NCBI RefSeq assembly: GCF_000244755.1
Contig: NZ_AHOO02000005.1
Location: 744,001-808,000 of the forward strand
Direction: 5' to 3'
Length of the DNA: 64,000 nucleotides
From: Leptospira licerasiae serovar Varillal str. VAR 010
GTDB lineage: Bacteria; Spirochaetota; Leptospiria; Leptospirales; Leptospiraceae
Below the pieces are notes generated by a model, which saw nothing but the letters and a program-made list of their open reading frames with translations, searched no databases and was not told the DNA's origin. This document shows positions 1-9,044 of the stretch, in pieces. Made by a program: the position numbers and the translations under genes. How positions within the stretch are numbered: position 1 is the stretch's first letter; every line of letters starts with the position of its first letter.

Positions 1-1283
1 TTAGAAACGTTATTACAAGAACAGATCTTTGCATCGTCCGGAAGGGAACCGAATGCGGAGCCTTCTTCTGAAGGAGTTCCGACAATTAAGGATTCAGGCT
101 CAGAAGGAAGTTCTACGTTATTTAAGTAAAGAGTGAGAAGATTAGAATATGCATCCGCATCTCCTACGAGTATTCCTCCTTTGAGTTTTTTACCGTCGGT
201 AGAAAGAACTAATTTTTTATACACACCTGTTCTAGGATTCGTGTAAGCGATTGGAAGATGTTCTGTTTGCCCTAACGCATCTCCGAAAGAAGCGACATCT
301 ACTCCGATCAGTTTTAGTTTTGTAGAAAGATCGGAGCCTGCATAAGATTTAGTTTTTTGACCGGGACTGCAAAGATTATAAGCTAGAATCTCCGCCATTT
401 CGTAACCTGGTGCGACAAGTCCATAGATCATTCCTTTATGAAGCGCAACTTCCCCGATTGCGTATACTCCGTAGACGTTCGTTCTTAACTCATCGTCTAC
501 GATGATCCCGCCTCTTTGCCCGACCTCTATTCCGGAATTTTTTGCTAGTCCATCTCTGGGCCGGATACCCGCGGAGACAATCAACATCTCCACTTCTAAA
601 ACGGAACCATCTACGAATTCTAAGCCTTGAAAGCTAAATTCACCTAATGCCTGTTTGGTTTCTTTATTTAGATGAATACGAACGCCTAAGGATTCAATCT
701 TGGATTTTAGAACGGAAGAAGCCGCCTCATCCAATTGTCTAGGCATCAAGCGCGACGCGAATTCCACTACATGGCTTTCTTTTCCCATGTCTAAAACCGC
801 CTTGGCAGCTTCTAAACCTAACAAACCGCCGCCAAGTACCGCTACTTTGGAAACTTGTTTAGCATAAGACATGATCTTTTCTAAATCTTCGATCGTACGA
901 TAAACAAAGACTCCTTGTTTATCCACGCCTTCAAAATTCGGAACGAAAGCGGAAGAGCCGGTAGCAATCACCAATTCATCAAAAGGTAATTCAGTTCCGG
1001 CAGAAGTAGTCACCTTTCTGGAAACTGTGTCCACTGAGATGGCAGGCTCTGAAAGTAATAAGCGGATACCGTTGGTTCTGTACCAATCGGAAGGAGAAAG
1101 ATAAAGAGAATCTGCGGATCTATTCGTAAAATATTCGGAAAGATGAACTCGATCGTAAGCTCTTCTAGGTTCTTCTCCCAAAATAGTTACTTCGAATTTT
1201 TCAGTACCACCGTACTCTGCGATTTTTTCGGCGAATCTGTGACCCACCATTCCGTTCCCAAGAATTACTAACTTCCGTTTCAT
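1..1283 (-). CDS. nirB: Nitrite reductase large subunit NirB (3' end outside window)
   Basis: About 427 codons are visible and the frame is still open at the left edge. The N-terminus carries a FAD-binding GxGxxG motif (LGNGMVGHRFAEKI) and a second Rossmann motif for NAD(P)H (VAVLGGGLLGLEAAK, about residue 155). The last visible residues, CSCNNVS, begin a BFD-type [2Fe-2S] domain, as in assimilatory NirB, which reduces nitrite to ammonium in the cytoplasm with NAD(P)H. The siroheme domain would lie outside the window, so a stand-alone NasB/NasC-type reductase is not excluded. The ATG at 1283 is 34 bases downstream of the transporter stop, so the two genes should share the sigma-54-type promoter upstream of the transporter. 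The visible domains resemble the C-terminal half of the divergent nitrate reductase, implying shared ancestry. Confidence 0.8.
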   Translation of the reverse strand, partial: MKRKLVILGNGMVGHRFAEKIAEYGGTEKFEVTILGEEPRRAYDRVHLSEYFTNRSADSLYLSPSDWYRTNGIRLLLSEPAISVDTVSRKVTTSAGTELPFDELVIATGSSAFVPNFEGVDKQGVFVYRTIEDLEKIMSYAKQVSKVAVLGGGLLGLEAAKAVLDMGKESHVVEFASRLMPRQLDEAASSVLKSKIESLGVRIHLNKETKQALGEFSFQGLEFVDGSVLEVEMLIVSAGIRPRDGLAKNSGIEVGQRGGIIVDDELRTNVYGVYAIGEVALHKGMIYGLVAPGYEMAEILAYNLCSPGQKTKSYAGSDLSTKLKLIGVDVASFGDALGQTEHLPIAYTNPRTGVYKKLVLSTDGKKLKGGILVGDADAYSNLLTLYLNNVELPSEPESLIVGTPSEEGSAFGSLPDDAKICSCNNVS

Positions 1284-1317
1284 TTTTATCTATCTCCTTT
1301 CCCTTTTAAGAGCCGGC

Positions 1318-2532
1318 TTAAGCCGACTCCAATTCTAAGGATTCGTTTTTTCTATTTTTTTCCCAAACATAAGTATTCATCATGAATAGAAGGAAGGCGG
1401 ATAACGCAACCACCACGGATAATACTACGAATCCGACTGAGAAGGTTCCTGAGATCGCTTTCAAACTTCCTAATAGATTTGGAACGAAGAATCCTCCCAA
1501 ACCTCCGAATGCTCCGATAAATCCGGTGATGATCCCGATCTCCTTGCTGAATCTAAGTGGAACGAGTTGGAAAACAGAGCCGTTTCCTAAACCTAAGAAG
1601 ATCATTAAAGTGATGAAGGTCGGAAGTATGATCTCCACGGAAGGCAACCAAGAAACCGCGATCAGACAGGAAGCAACTCCTGCGAATACCGCTAGTAGAA
1701 CCGTTACTCCTCCGAATTTGTCGGAAAGATATCCACCGATTGGGCGAACTAAACTAGCGCCCAGGATACAATAAGATGTATATAATCCAGTTGTGACTTT
1801 ATCCACACCGTATTGATCATGAAAGAAAATAGGAAGGAAGCTTGCTATACCTACGAATCCGCCAAACGTTACGCTATACAGCAAACAGAAGAATAAAGCG
1901 TCTCTGGACTTGATCGGCACCAAATATTGTTTTAAAGGTTTTTTAGAAATCGTTCCCGGACAATCTTTTGCAAAGAATAAGAAGAATAGGAAAGCAAAAG
2001 CTAAAGGAATGAGAGCGATACCGAAAACGGCATGCCATCCGTAGTTCCTAGCAAGATCAGGAGCAAAGAATGTAGCGATCACTGATCCGCTATTCCCTGC
2101 GCCTGCGATACCCATCACCAAGCCTTGGTATTCCTTTGGATACCATCTGCTGGCTAAAGGAAGAGCTACTGCGAAACTTGCTCCCGCAGTTCCTAACAAC
2201 AATCCAACAAGGATAACTTCGGATAGAGTGTGCGCGAATTTCCAACCTAGTAATAGGGTGAACATCGTGACGCCCATTCCACAAAGACCGACGATCTTAG
2301 ATCCGTAACGATCGGAAAGTAGTCCTAGGGGAATCCTTAATAATGTTCCTCCTAATAAGGGAACGGAAACCAGCATGCCCTTTTGCGCAGGACCCAGTTT
2401 GAATTCCTCTGAAATAAAGACGCCTAAAGCGGCAAGCAGCATCCATACCATGAAGCTGAAGTCAAAGTATAGAAAGGAGCTTACGAGCGATGGAAAATGA
2501 CCGATGGCTACGAATTCACGAAATTTTTTCAT
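1318..2532 (-). CDS. NarK/NasA-family nitrate/nitrite MFS transporter
   Basis: A 404-residue protein with about twelve hydrophobic segments, the usual size for the NarK/NNP branch of the major facilitator superfamily. Visible family marks are the loop motif GLLSDRYGSK after TM2, the Gly-rich segment MGIAGAGNSGSV of a nitrate-signature type, and a second Gly-rich segment GFIGAFGGLGGF near TM11. It should import nitrate (or exchange nitrate and nitrite) across the inner membrane. It is the first gene of a leftward unit with nirB and lies back to back with the nitrate reductase, which supports an assimilatory role. The start ATG at 2532 is about 34 nt downstream of the transcription start expected from the sigma-54-like promoter. 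Nitrate versus nitrite preference cannot be told from sequence. Confidence 0.88.
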   Translation of the reverse strand: MKKFREFVAIGHFPSLVSSFLYFDFSFMVWMLLAALGVFISEEFKLGPAQKGMLVSVPLLGGTLLRIPLGLLSDRYGSKIVGLCGMGVTMFTLLLGWKFAHTLSEVILVGLLLGTAGASFAVALPLASRWYPKEYQGLVMGIAGAGNSGSVIATFFAPDLARNYGWHAVFGIALIPLAFAFLFFLFFAKDCPGTISKKPLKQYLVPIKSRDALFFCLLYSVTFGGFVGIASFLPIFFHDQYGVDKVTTGLYTSYCILGASLVRPIGGYLSDKFGGVTVLLAVFAGVASCLIAVSWLPSVEIILPTFITLMIFLGLGNGSVFQLVPLRFSKEIGIITGFIGAFGGLGGFFVPNLLGSLKAISGTFSVGFVVLSVVVALSAFLLFMMNTYVWEKNRKNESLELESA

Positions 2533-2846
2533 TTAAAGCTCTCCGTTAACGAGCAAAGTGCTCACATACAGCTTGTAGCAAAAGTCATGCCAAGTTGAGA
2601 GACATGTTTTTGAAAAATATTATATTATGGAAGAATCATATAAAAATTTAGATTGAGGCCTTCTTCTTCGAATTTATCTGTAAAATTCGACCTTAGCAAA
2701 TTTAAGAATAAAGAACAGAATTGCTAGAATTTATACATATTCTGTACATCATGCTTAATATAAATACGCTTAATTTGAAATAGTTCATTTTCTATTCTGA
2801 AACAATGCGAGTTTACGCGAATCCTTTATAAAATTTATATATTGGC
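2533..2846. other. Divergent regulatory region, transporter versus nitrate reductase
   Basis: A 314-base AT-rich gap between divergent nitrate genes. Its left part holds the sigma-54-type site at 2577-2593 facing leftward. On the plus strand no GG-N10-GC sigma-54 spacing was found upstream of the reductase. Only AT-rich boxes such as TATAAA near 2759 are visible, without a convincing -35. No small ORF or RNA gene was recognised. Confidence 0.5.
2577..2593 (-). promoter_or_regulatory. Sigma-54 (RpoN)-type -24/-12 promoter for transporter-nirB
   Basis: Read on the minus strand the site is TTGGCATGACTTTTGCT. It has GG (2591-2590) and GC (2579-2578) separated by exactly 10 bases, within TGGCA and TTGCT boxes, matching the sigma-54 consensus TGGCAC-N5-TTGCW except for one base. 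The predicted transcription start near 2566 gives a leader of about 34 nt before the transporter ATG. Sigma-54 control of nitrogen genes is well established in other bacteria. No enhancer-binding-protein site was identified. Confidence 0.7.
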
Positions 2847-5800
2847 ATGAAAATTGCTAATAATGGATTTGTGAATACAGAAAATGGATTTCGAAGTACC
2901 TGTTCCTATTGTGGGGTCGGATGCGGTGTATTGATTCAGAAAGAGAGCGAGACCAGTTTTACGATACAAGGAGATCCGGATCATCCTGCAAATAAAGGAA
3001 TGCTCTGTTCCAAAGGAATGAATTTACATCACACCGTTTTGGATAAAAGCGATAGGCTTTTGCATCCGATGGTAAGGAATCCTAAAACGGGAGAATTACA
3101 AAAAACCGATTGGGATTCGGCGTTAGGAGAGATTGCTTCTCGTTTTAAGAATCTGATCAAGGAATACGGGCCTGATTCGGTGGGTTTCTATGTTTCCGGA
3201 CAATTATTGACGGAAGAGTATTATGTGGTGAACAAACTCACCAAAGGTTTTTTAAATACAAATAATATAGATACAAACTCCAGATTATGTATGAGTTCCG
3301 CAGTTGTGGGATATAAGATGTCCTTGGGTGAGGACAGCGTTCCTATCTCCTACGATGATATAGAAATTGCAGATTGTTTTTTGATCGCCGGCGCAAACCC
3401 TGCTTGGTGTCATCCGATCCTTTTCAGAAGGATAGAAGCCAGAAAAAATTCGGATCCGAACGTTAAGATCATCGTGGTTGATCCTAGAAAAACGGAAAGT
3501 TGTGAGAATGCGGATTTACATCTACAGATCATACCTGGGACCGATATATTATTATTCAATGCGATCGCAAGAGTTCTGATAGAAACAGACTCCTTAGATC
3601 CTAATTTTATCAAATCGCATACGGAAGGATTCGAAGAACTAAAAGAAAAAGTATTTTCGATGAGTATGGAAGAATATGCAGACTCTTGTGGAGTTTCAAA
3701 GGAGTCCATTCGAGAAGCGGCAAGTTTGATCTCGAATGCAAATGGATTTTTAACTCTATGGGCAATGGGACTTAACCAAAGTGTGGTAGGAGTTAATAAA
3801 AATTTAGCATTAATTAATTTGAATCTGATCACAGGAAAGATCGGCAAACCAGGGTCCGGTCCATTTTCCTTAACAGGGCAACCGAACGCCATGGGGGGAA
3901 GAGAAGTTGGCGGTTTATGTAATCTTCTTCCTGCACATAGAAATCTTGCGGATGAAAATCATAGAAAGGAAGTGGCGGATTTTTGGGGAGTCGAATCCGT
4001 TCGAGATAAGCCCGGCTATTCCGCCACAGAGATGTTCGAAAATTTAAAGAACGGAAAGATGAAAGCGATTTGGATTGTTTGTACGAATCCAACAGTGAGT
4101 CTTCCCGACGCAAGAACTGTAGAGGCCGGACTTAGAAATGCAGAATTAGTAGTCGTTCAAGATATTTCGAATCAACATGAATCGATCCCGTTCGCTCATT
4201 ATGTTCTTCCTGCCGCAGGTTGGACAGAGAAACAAGGCACTATGACCAACTCAGATAGGAGAATAACGTATCTGCCTAAAATTTTCAATCCACCTGGAGA
4301 TGCAAAGGCGGATACTTGGATACTAACTGAGTTTGCGGAAAAGATGGGGTTCGGTCCTTCTTTTAATTATAAAAATGAAGAAGAAGTTTTTCTAGAACAT
4401 TGTCTTCTTACTAAGGGTACGAATCTGGACATCGGCGGTTTGGACTATTCTATCTTACAAGAAAGAAGATCCGTGCAATGGCCTTTTCCTTCCAGGGATC
4501 ATGTTGGAACCCCTCGTTTGTTTTCCGACGGAAAGTTTTATCGTCCAGGCGGAAAAGCAAAAATACATGCGGTAGAACCGGAAGATAATTCCGAAAGAAC
4601 GAATAAAAATTTTCCGCTTATTTTAACCACAGGAAGGATCAGGGACCAATGGCATACGATGACCCGAACCGGAAAGGTAAGAAAACTTAAAGAACACAAA
4701 AGAGAACCATATCTAGAGATCCATCCGATTGATGCAAAAGAAAGAGAAATTATAGAATCTCAGATAGTAGAAGTTAAAAACCAAAGAGGAAGCGTTCGTG
4801 TTAGGGCCACGATCACCGAAAGTATACGACAAGGAACTGTATTCTTGCCTATGCATTGGGGACGAAAGAATGGAAACGACGAAGCAAGAGCGAATAATCT
4901 CACAAGCTCTAAGTTTGATCCGTTCTCAAAACAACCTGGATTTAAAATTTCTGCTGTAGAAGTCCTTCCTTATAAAAAACCTAAGGAAAAAATACTGATC
5001 ATAGGCGGAGGCAACGGAACTCTTGCATTCCTCAGAAAGTTTAGAGCAATCTCTCCCGAGGACGAGATCACAGTATTATGCAAGGAAGAACATCCATTCT
5101 ATAATCGTATTCTCTTACCTGATTTGATTAGCGGAGATAAACAATTCTCACAATTGTCCGCAGTCAGCGAAGAAGAGATCGGAACCTGGAATATAGAAGT
5201 TAAACCTTCTATTTCCGTTTCGGAGATCCTACCTGAAGGGAAGAAGGTGAGAGATTCCCAAGGTAACACGTATTCTTATAATAAACTGATTATTGCAACC
5301 GGTAGTAGACCTTCCATCCCTAAATATATCCCAGAGAAGATGTTAGGTATTTTCAGTCTTCGTTCAAAAAATGATGCGGATCGTATCAAAGGATTTTTCG
5401 TTCCGAACACTCATGCGTTGATAGTGGGAGGCGGACTACTTGGTTTGGAGCTTGCAGCCGCATTAAGAACTTTGCATGTGAATGTAACCGTTCTCGTAAG
5501 AACGGATCGATTGATGTCCAAACAATTGGATGAGATCTCCGGAGAAATTTTAAGAAGAGAAGTGGAAGCCAGAGGGATCCAGATCTTATTCGATACCGAA
5601 ATTTCTAAAGTATACGGAACGGAAAGACTGGAAAGTGTTAAGTTCAGAGACGGTTCCAGCATTCGACCGGACGGGATCGTATTTGCAGTAGGTACAGTCC
5701 CGAATTTGGAATTAGCGAAAGAAGCAGGGATCGATTGTAAGTCCGGTATTTTGGTGAACGACTTCTTGCAGTCCAGCGATCCGGATATTTACGCAATCGG

Positions 5801-6383
5801 AGAAGTCGCTGAACATTCTACCGGAATGTATGGAACTGTTGCAGCTACGGAAGAGCAAGCTGAGTTTGCCGCTTGGCATATATATGGATATAAGATAGGT
5901 TCTTATTCAGGATCCATGCATTCAAATCTTCTAAAGATACCCGGATTGGAATTGGTTTCCTTGAGATTGCCCGATGTTCCGATGGACGAGGCTGGCCCTG
6001 AATACGAAGAGATAGTATTCTTCGACAAAAGAAAACGCCGTTATAAAAAATGTATCATTAAAGGAGATCGTTTGGTGGGAGCGATCTTAGTGGGAGACAA
6101 GTCCGAGTATTCAGAATTTAAGGCGATGATCTCTTCCGGTATCGAGCTTGGAGATAAGAGGGATAGACTTTTGACTGGATCTTCTCCCCTGAAACCTCCA
6201 ATAGGTGCTTTGGTCTGCTCTTGTAATGGAGTAGGAAAAGGTAATATAGAAGAGGAGATCCGAAATGGCGCCTGCGAGCTTAAGACAATTTCAGAGAAGA
6301 CTGGCGCGGGAACAGGTTGTGGAAGTTGTAGGCCTGAAATATCGAAAATTTTAAGAGAGTCCGGCGCAGTTGCCCCGGCTTAA
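2847..6383 (+). CDS. Assimilatory nitrate reductase fused to FAD/NAD(P)H reductase and [2Fe-2S] domain
   Basis: A 1178-residue single polypeptide. Residues 1-60 bind a [4Fe-4S] cluster (C19, C22, C26 and C54). The molybdopterin oxidoreductase domain runs to about residue 600, with a molybdopterin-dinucleotide-binding domain to about 705, as in cytoplasmic NasA/NarB. From about residue 712 a complete FAD/NAD(P)H reductase follows, with GGGNGTL and VGGGLLGLE Rossmann motifs. The last 60 residues are a BFD-like [2Fe-2S] domain (CSCNGVGKG and GCGSC). In Klebsiella the catalytic NasA and the reductase NasC are separate proteins; here they are one chain, so the enzyme should carry electrons from NAD(P)H to nitrate without a partner. 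No Tat signal is present, so it is cytoplasmic. It is divergent from the transporter and nirB. Confidence 0.88.
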   Translation: MKIANNGFVNTENGFRSTCSYCGVGCGVLIQKESETSFTIQGDPDHPANKGMLCSKGMNLHHTVLDKSDRLLHPMVRNPKTGELQKTDWDSALGEIASRFKNLIKEYGPDSVGFYVSGQLLTEEYYVVNKLTKGFLNTNNIDTNSRLCMSSAVVGYKMSLGEDSVPISYDDIEIADCFLIAGANPAWCHPILFRRIEARKNSDPNVKIIVVDPRKTESCENADLHLQIIPGTDILLFNAIARVLIETDSLDPNFIKSHTEGFEELKEKVFSMSMEEYADSCGVSKESIREAASLISNANGFLTLWAMGLNQSVVGVNKNLALINLNLITGKIGKPGSGPFSLTGQPNAMGGREVGGLCNLLPAHRNLADENHRKEVADFWGVESVRDKPGYSATEMFENLKNGKMKAIWIVCTNPTVSLPDARTVEAGLRNAELVVVQDISNQHESIPFAHYVLPAAGWTEKQGTMTNSDRRITYLPKIFNPPGDAKADTWILTEFAEKMGFGPSFNYKNEEEVFLEHCLLTKGTNLDIGGLDYSILQERRSVQWPFPSRDHVGTPRLFSDGKFYRPGGKAKIHAVEPEDNSERTNKNFPLILTTGRIRDQWHTMTRTGKVRKLKEHKREPYLEIHPIDAKEREIIESQIVEVKNQRGSVRVRATITESIRQGTVFLPMHWGRKNGNDEARANNLTSSKFDPFSKQPGFKISAVEVLPYKKPKEKILIIGGGNGTLAFLRKFRAISPEDEITVLCKEEHPFYNRILLPDLISGDKQFSQLSAVSEEEIGTWNIEVKPSISVSEILPEGKKVRDSQGNTYSYNKLIIATGSRPSIPKYIPEKMLGIFSLRSKNDADRIKGFFVPNTHALIVGGGLLGLELAAALRTLHVNVTVLVRTDRLMSKQLDEISGEILRREVEARGIQILFDTEISKVYGTERLESVKFRDGSSIRPDGIVFAVGTVPNLELAKEAGIDCKSGILVNDFLQSSDPDIYAIGEVAEHSTGMYGTVAATEEQAEFAAWHIYGYKIGSYSGSMHSNLLKIPGLELVSLRLPDVPMDEAGPEYEEIVFFDKRKRRYKKCIIKGDRLVGAILVGDKSEYSEFKAMISSGIELGDKRDRLLTGSSPLKPPIGALVCSCNGVGKGNIEEEIRNGACELKTISEKTGAGTGCGSCRPEISKILRESGAVAPA

Positions 6384-6414
6384 TAACTTTCAATACATAG
6401 GACAAAGGATTAGA

Positions 6415-6591
6415 TTATTCTATATCCAGATCTATATCGGGTTTATCCCCAATAAAATCGTCTTGGGAGTAGATTACTTCCAAAACGTCGTCCATCCAAT
6501 CAGGGGCGCCGTCGAACAAAGTGTCCTTTGTTCTGTATTTTTCTATGATACGGCTGTGTTTGATGATTTGCTCTTTGGTAGCTGCGTTCAT
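6415..6591 (-). CDS. Small acidic hypothetical protein
   Basis: I do not recognise a family. The open frame extends back to a TTG at 6708, but the upstream part translates to a basic, hydrophobic run unlike the rest. I therefore take the ATG at 6591, giving about 58 residues that begin MNAATKEQII and end in a strongly acidic tail (DDFIGDKPDIDLDIE). There is no clear Shine-Dalgarno sequence and no membrane segment in the short form. It lies between the 3' end of the nitrate reductase and the ndk terminator, so it would need its own promoter. It may be spurious. Confidence 0.35.
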   Translation of the reverse strand: MNAATKEQIIKHSRIIEKYRTKDTLFDGAPDWMDDVLEVIYSQDDFIGDKPDIDLDIE

Positions 6592-6777
6592 ATTATTAGC
6601 TTCGGTCGAAACGGTGGTTTTATTTCGCCTACGTAGGAAAAATAGAGAAAGATATTTCCAAAAAGTACAAGAAAAATTCGTTATAATCCGGATTTTTTTC
6701 TCCGACAAAGAACGTCGGTAAGATGAGTTCTTTATATAGAACGAATGTTAGGCTGTAGTATATTAGAAGATAATAAT

Positions 6778-6811
6778 AAAAAACCCGGTGGTCTTTTTAG
6801 GGACACCGGGT
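6778..6811 (-). terminator. Rho-independent terminator after ndk
   Basis: The inverted repeat ACCCGGTG (6783-6790) / CACCGGGT (6804-6811) forms an 8-bp stem. On the minus strand it is followed directly by a run of six T. It sits 25 bases past the ndk stop and should end the argG-coaD-ndk transcript. Confidence 0.85.
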
Positions 6812-6835
6812 CTATAAAAGGAAAGATCGGTTCTA

Positions 6836-7249
6836 TTAGAACAGTTCGTTTCCTTTGAAGAAGAAGCTGATCTCTAATGCAGCGTTATCATCCGAGTCTG
6901 AACCATGCACTGCGTTTGCTTCTTTGCTTTCCGCGAATAGAGCTCTGATAGTGCCTGCAGCAGCTTCTTTAGGATCGGTTGCTCCGATTACATCTCTCCA
7001 ATGCTGGACCGCATTATCTCTCTCTAGAGCGGCAGCGACGATAGGTCCGGAAGACATATAGCTGCAAAGGTCGTTATAGAAAGGACGAGCGGAATGGACT
7101 TTATAGAATTGTTTTGCGTCTTCCAGAGAAAGTTTAAGATATTTTAGTCCTAAAATTTTGAATCCTTCTTTTTCGATCCTTTGTAGGATGTCGCCGACAT
7201 GTTTGTTTTTTACTCCGTCGGGTTTGATCATGATAAATGTTCTAGCCAT
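6836..7249 (-). CDS. ndk: Nucleoside diphosphate kinase
   Basis: A 137-residue protein that starts with [13 protein letters not shown] and contains the active-site histidine in NAVHGSDS (about residue 115), the residue phosphorylated during transfer of the gamma-phosphate from ATP to other NDPs. Length and motifs match bacterial Ndk. It is the last gene of a leftward run after argG and coaD, with 13 bases between the coaD stop and the ndk start, and a strong terminator follows it. It balances NTP and dNTP pools in the cytoplasm. Nothing unusual is seen. Confidence 0.96.
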   Translation of the reverse strand: MARTFIMIKPDGVKNKHVGDILQRIEKEGFKILGLKYLKLSLEDAKQFYKVHSARPFYNDLCSYMSSGPIVAAALERDNAVQHWRDVIGATDPKEAAAGTIRALFAESKEANAVHGSDSDDNAALEISFFFKGNELF

Positions 7250-7262
7250 TTTTATTCCTTAG

Positions 7263-7748
7263 TTACTTGTGGTATAATTTTTTAAGTAATGCTTTGCTGA
7301 CGTGGTCCGGCACTTGAGCCGAAACATCCCTTCCGTGTCTTGCAACTTCTTTTACGATCGTAGAGGATACGAAAGAATAGTCGTTGGAGGACATTAGGAA
7401 GATTGTCTCCACTTCGGGAGCGAGCTTCTTATTCATTAGAGAAATCGCATATTCGTAATCGAAGTCGGTGACTGCTCTAAGTCCTCTGATGATACTTTTA
7501 GCCCCTCTCTTTTTGCAATAGTCCACTGTCAGTCCTTCGAAAGTGTCTATTTCCAGATTATCCCAACCTTTGGTTGCTTCTCTGATGAATTCTATTCTTT
7601 CTTCGATCGAAAAAAGAAGACTCTTATTGGAGTTTACCGCCACTCCTACGATCACTTTATCGAACAGACCGACTGACCTATGGAGAATGTCCAAATGCCC
7701 TCTAGTCAAAGGATCGAAGGAGCCGGGATAAACAGCAATTCTTGTCAT
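7263..7748 (-). CDS. coaD: Phosphopantetheine adenylyltransferase
   Basis: A 161-residue nucleotidyltransferase with the N-terminal signature [17 protein letters not shown], whose TxGH motif binds ATP, and the C-terminal conserved segment [16 protein letters not shown]. It catalyses the penultimate step of coenzyme A synthesis, joining 4'-phosphopantetheine to AMP. The start ATG at 7748 overlaps the argG stop by four bases (ATGA type), so it is probably translationally coupled to argG. Size is normal for CoaD. Confidence 0.96.
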   Translation of the reverse strand: MTRIAVYPGSFDPLTRGHLDILHRSVGLFDKVIVGVAVNSNKSLLFSIEERIEFIREATKGWDNLEIDTFEGLTVDYCKKRGAKSIIRGLRAVTDFDYEYAISLMNKKLAPEVETIFLMSSNDYSFVSSTIVKEVARHGRDVSAQVPDHVSKALLKKLYHK

Positions 7749-8956
7749 TTTCTACGCAACCTTGCGGCTTCTTTTGCAGGCAATCCGTATAAGTTGATAA
7801 AACCTTCGGCATCTTTTTGGTTGTACAGTTCTTCTTTTTCAAAAGTTGCCATCTCCGGATTGTATAGTGAAACGGAGGATTTTCTTCCTACAATAATGCA
7901 GTTTCCTTTATATAGTTTCACTTTTACTGTTCCGGTCACAAATCTTTGTGTTTCAGAAATGAATGCTCTAACTGCAGCCATTCTGGAAGAGAACCAATGT
8001 CCATTATAGATTAACTCTGCAAATTCCGCGGATAATTTATCTTTATGATGTTGTGTGTCTCTGTCGATTGTGATGGATTCCAAGTCTCTGTGTGCATGGA
8101 ATAGGATTGTTCCGCCCGGAGTTTCGTATACTCCTCTGGATTTAATTCCCACAAGTCTGTTCTCTACTATGTCCACTCTTCCGATCCCGTGCTTTCCGCC
8201 GATCGTATTTAGAGTGTCCACTACCTGGTACGGATCCATTTTTTTGCCGTTAACCGCGACACAATTTCCCTCAACGAAGTCGAGTTCTACATATTCAGGA
8301 GAATCTGGAGCCTTCTCCGGAGAAACGGTAAGAAGGAACATATCCTCATTCGGTTCTCTATAAGGATCTTCTAATATTCCACCTTCATAAGAGATATGCA
8401 TTAAGTTCCTGTCCATGGAGTAAGGTTTGGATGCAGTAACCGGGACCGGGATACCTTTGGACTTTGCGTATTCAATAAGGTCGGCTCTTCCTCCGAAGGA
8501 CCAGGTCCTCCAAGGAGCTATGATCTCTTTTTCGGGAGCTAAAGATTTGAACGCCAATTCGAAACGAACTTGGTCGTTCCCTTTTCCGGTCGCGCCGTGA
8601 GCGAACGCATCAGCTCCTTCTTTTTTACCGACTTCCACCATTGCTTTTGCGATCAAGGGTCTTGCTAAGGAAGTTCCGAGTAAGTATCTCATCTCGTAGA
8701 TTGCATTTCCTTGGATGGCAGGATAGATAAAGTCCCTTGCGAATTCTAGACGAAGATCTTCTATATAAACTTTGGAGGCTCCGGTCTTGATCCCTTTTTC
8801 TTCCAGGCCTGTGAGCTCTTCTTTTTGGCCCACGTCTGCGGTAAATGCTACCACTTCGCAACCGTAGGTTTCCTTAAGCCAGGTAAGAATTACGGACGTG
8901 TCCAATCCGCCGGAATATGCTAATACGATTTTCTTTATGTTCTTTTGAGCCGCCAT
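7745..8956 (-). CDS. argG: Argininosuccinate synthase
   Basis: A 403-residue enzyme of the arginine pathway that condenses citrulline and aspartate using ATP. The N-terminal ATP pyrophosphatase P-loop is visible as [12 protein letters not shown], and the conserved substrate-binding segments [14 protein letters not shown] (about residue 118) and [10 protein letters not shown] (about residue 180) follow. Length is typical. It is first in the argG-coaD-ndk unit. No ArgR box was identified upstream, where an 88-base gap separates it from the DUF2779 gene. Confidence 0.97.
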   Translation of the reverse strand: MAAQKNIKKIVLAYSGGLDTSVILTWLKETYGCEVVAFTADVGQKEELTGLEEKGIKTGASKVYIEDLRLEFARDFIYPAIQGNAIYEMRYLLGTSLARPLIAKAMVEVGKKEGADAFAHGATGKGNDQVRFELAFKSLAPEKEIIAPWRTWSFGGRADLIEYAKSKGIPVPVTASKPYSMDRNLMHISYEGGILEDPYREPNEDMFLLTVSPEKAPDSPEYVELDFVEGNCVAVNGKKMDPYQVVDTLNTIGGKHGIGRVDIVENRLVGIKSRGVYETPGGTILFHAHRDLESITIDRDTQHHKDKLSAEFAELIYNGHWFSSRMAAVRAFISETQRFVTGTVKVKLYKGNCIIVGRKSSVSLYNPEMATFEKEELYNQKDAEGFINLYGLPAKEAARLRRK

Positions 8957-9044
8957 TCTAAGGATAGGGAAATCGCTGGACCCCTCCCGACAAGTCGGAT
9001 TTTGGTTGGAATTTCTATATTAAGAATCGATCCGGAAGGAATTG

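Noticed and set aside
1382..1774. 130-residue plus-strand frame
   Set aside because: Shadow of the nitrate transporter, with Thr/Asn/Pro-rich composition typical of antisense reading.
8984..8997. CCGAC/GTCGG hairpin upstream of argG
   Set aside because: Five-base stem only; could be a weak terminator for the DUF2779 gene but unsupported.
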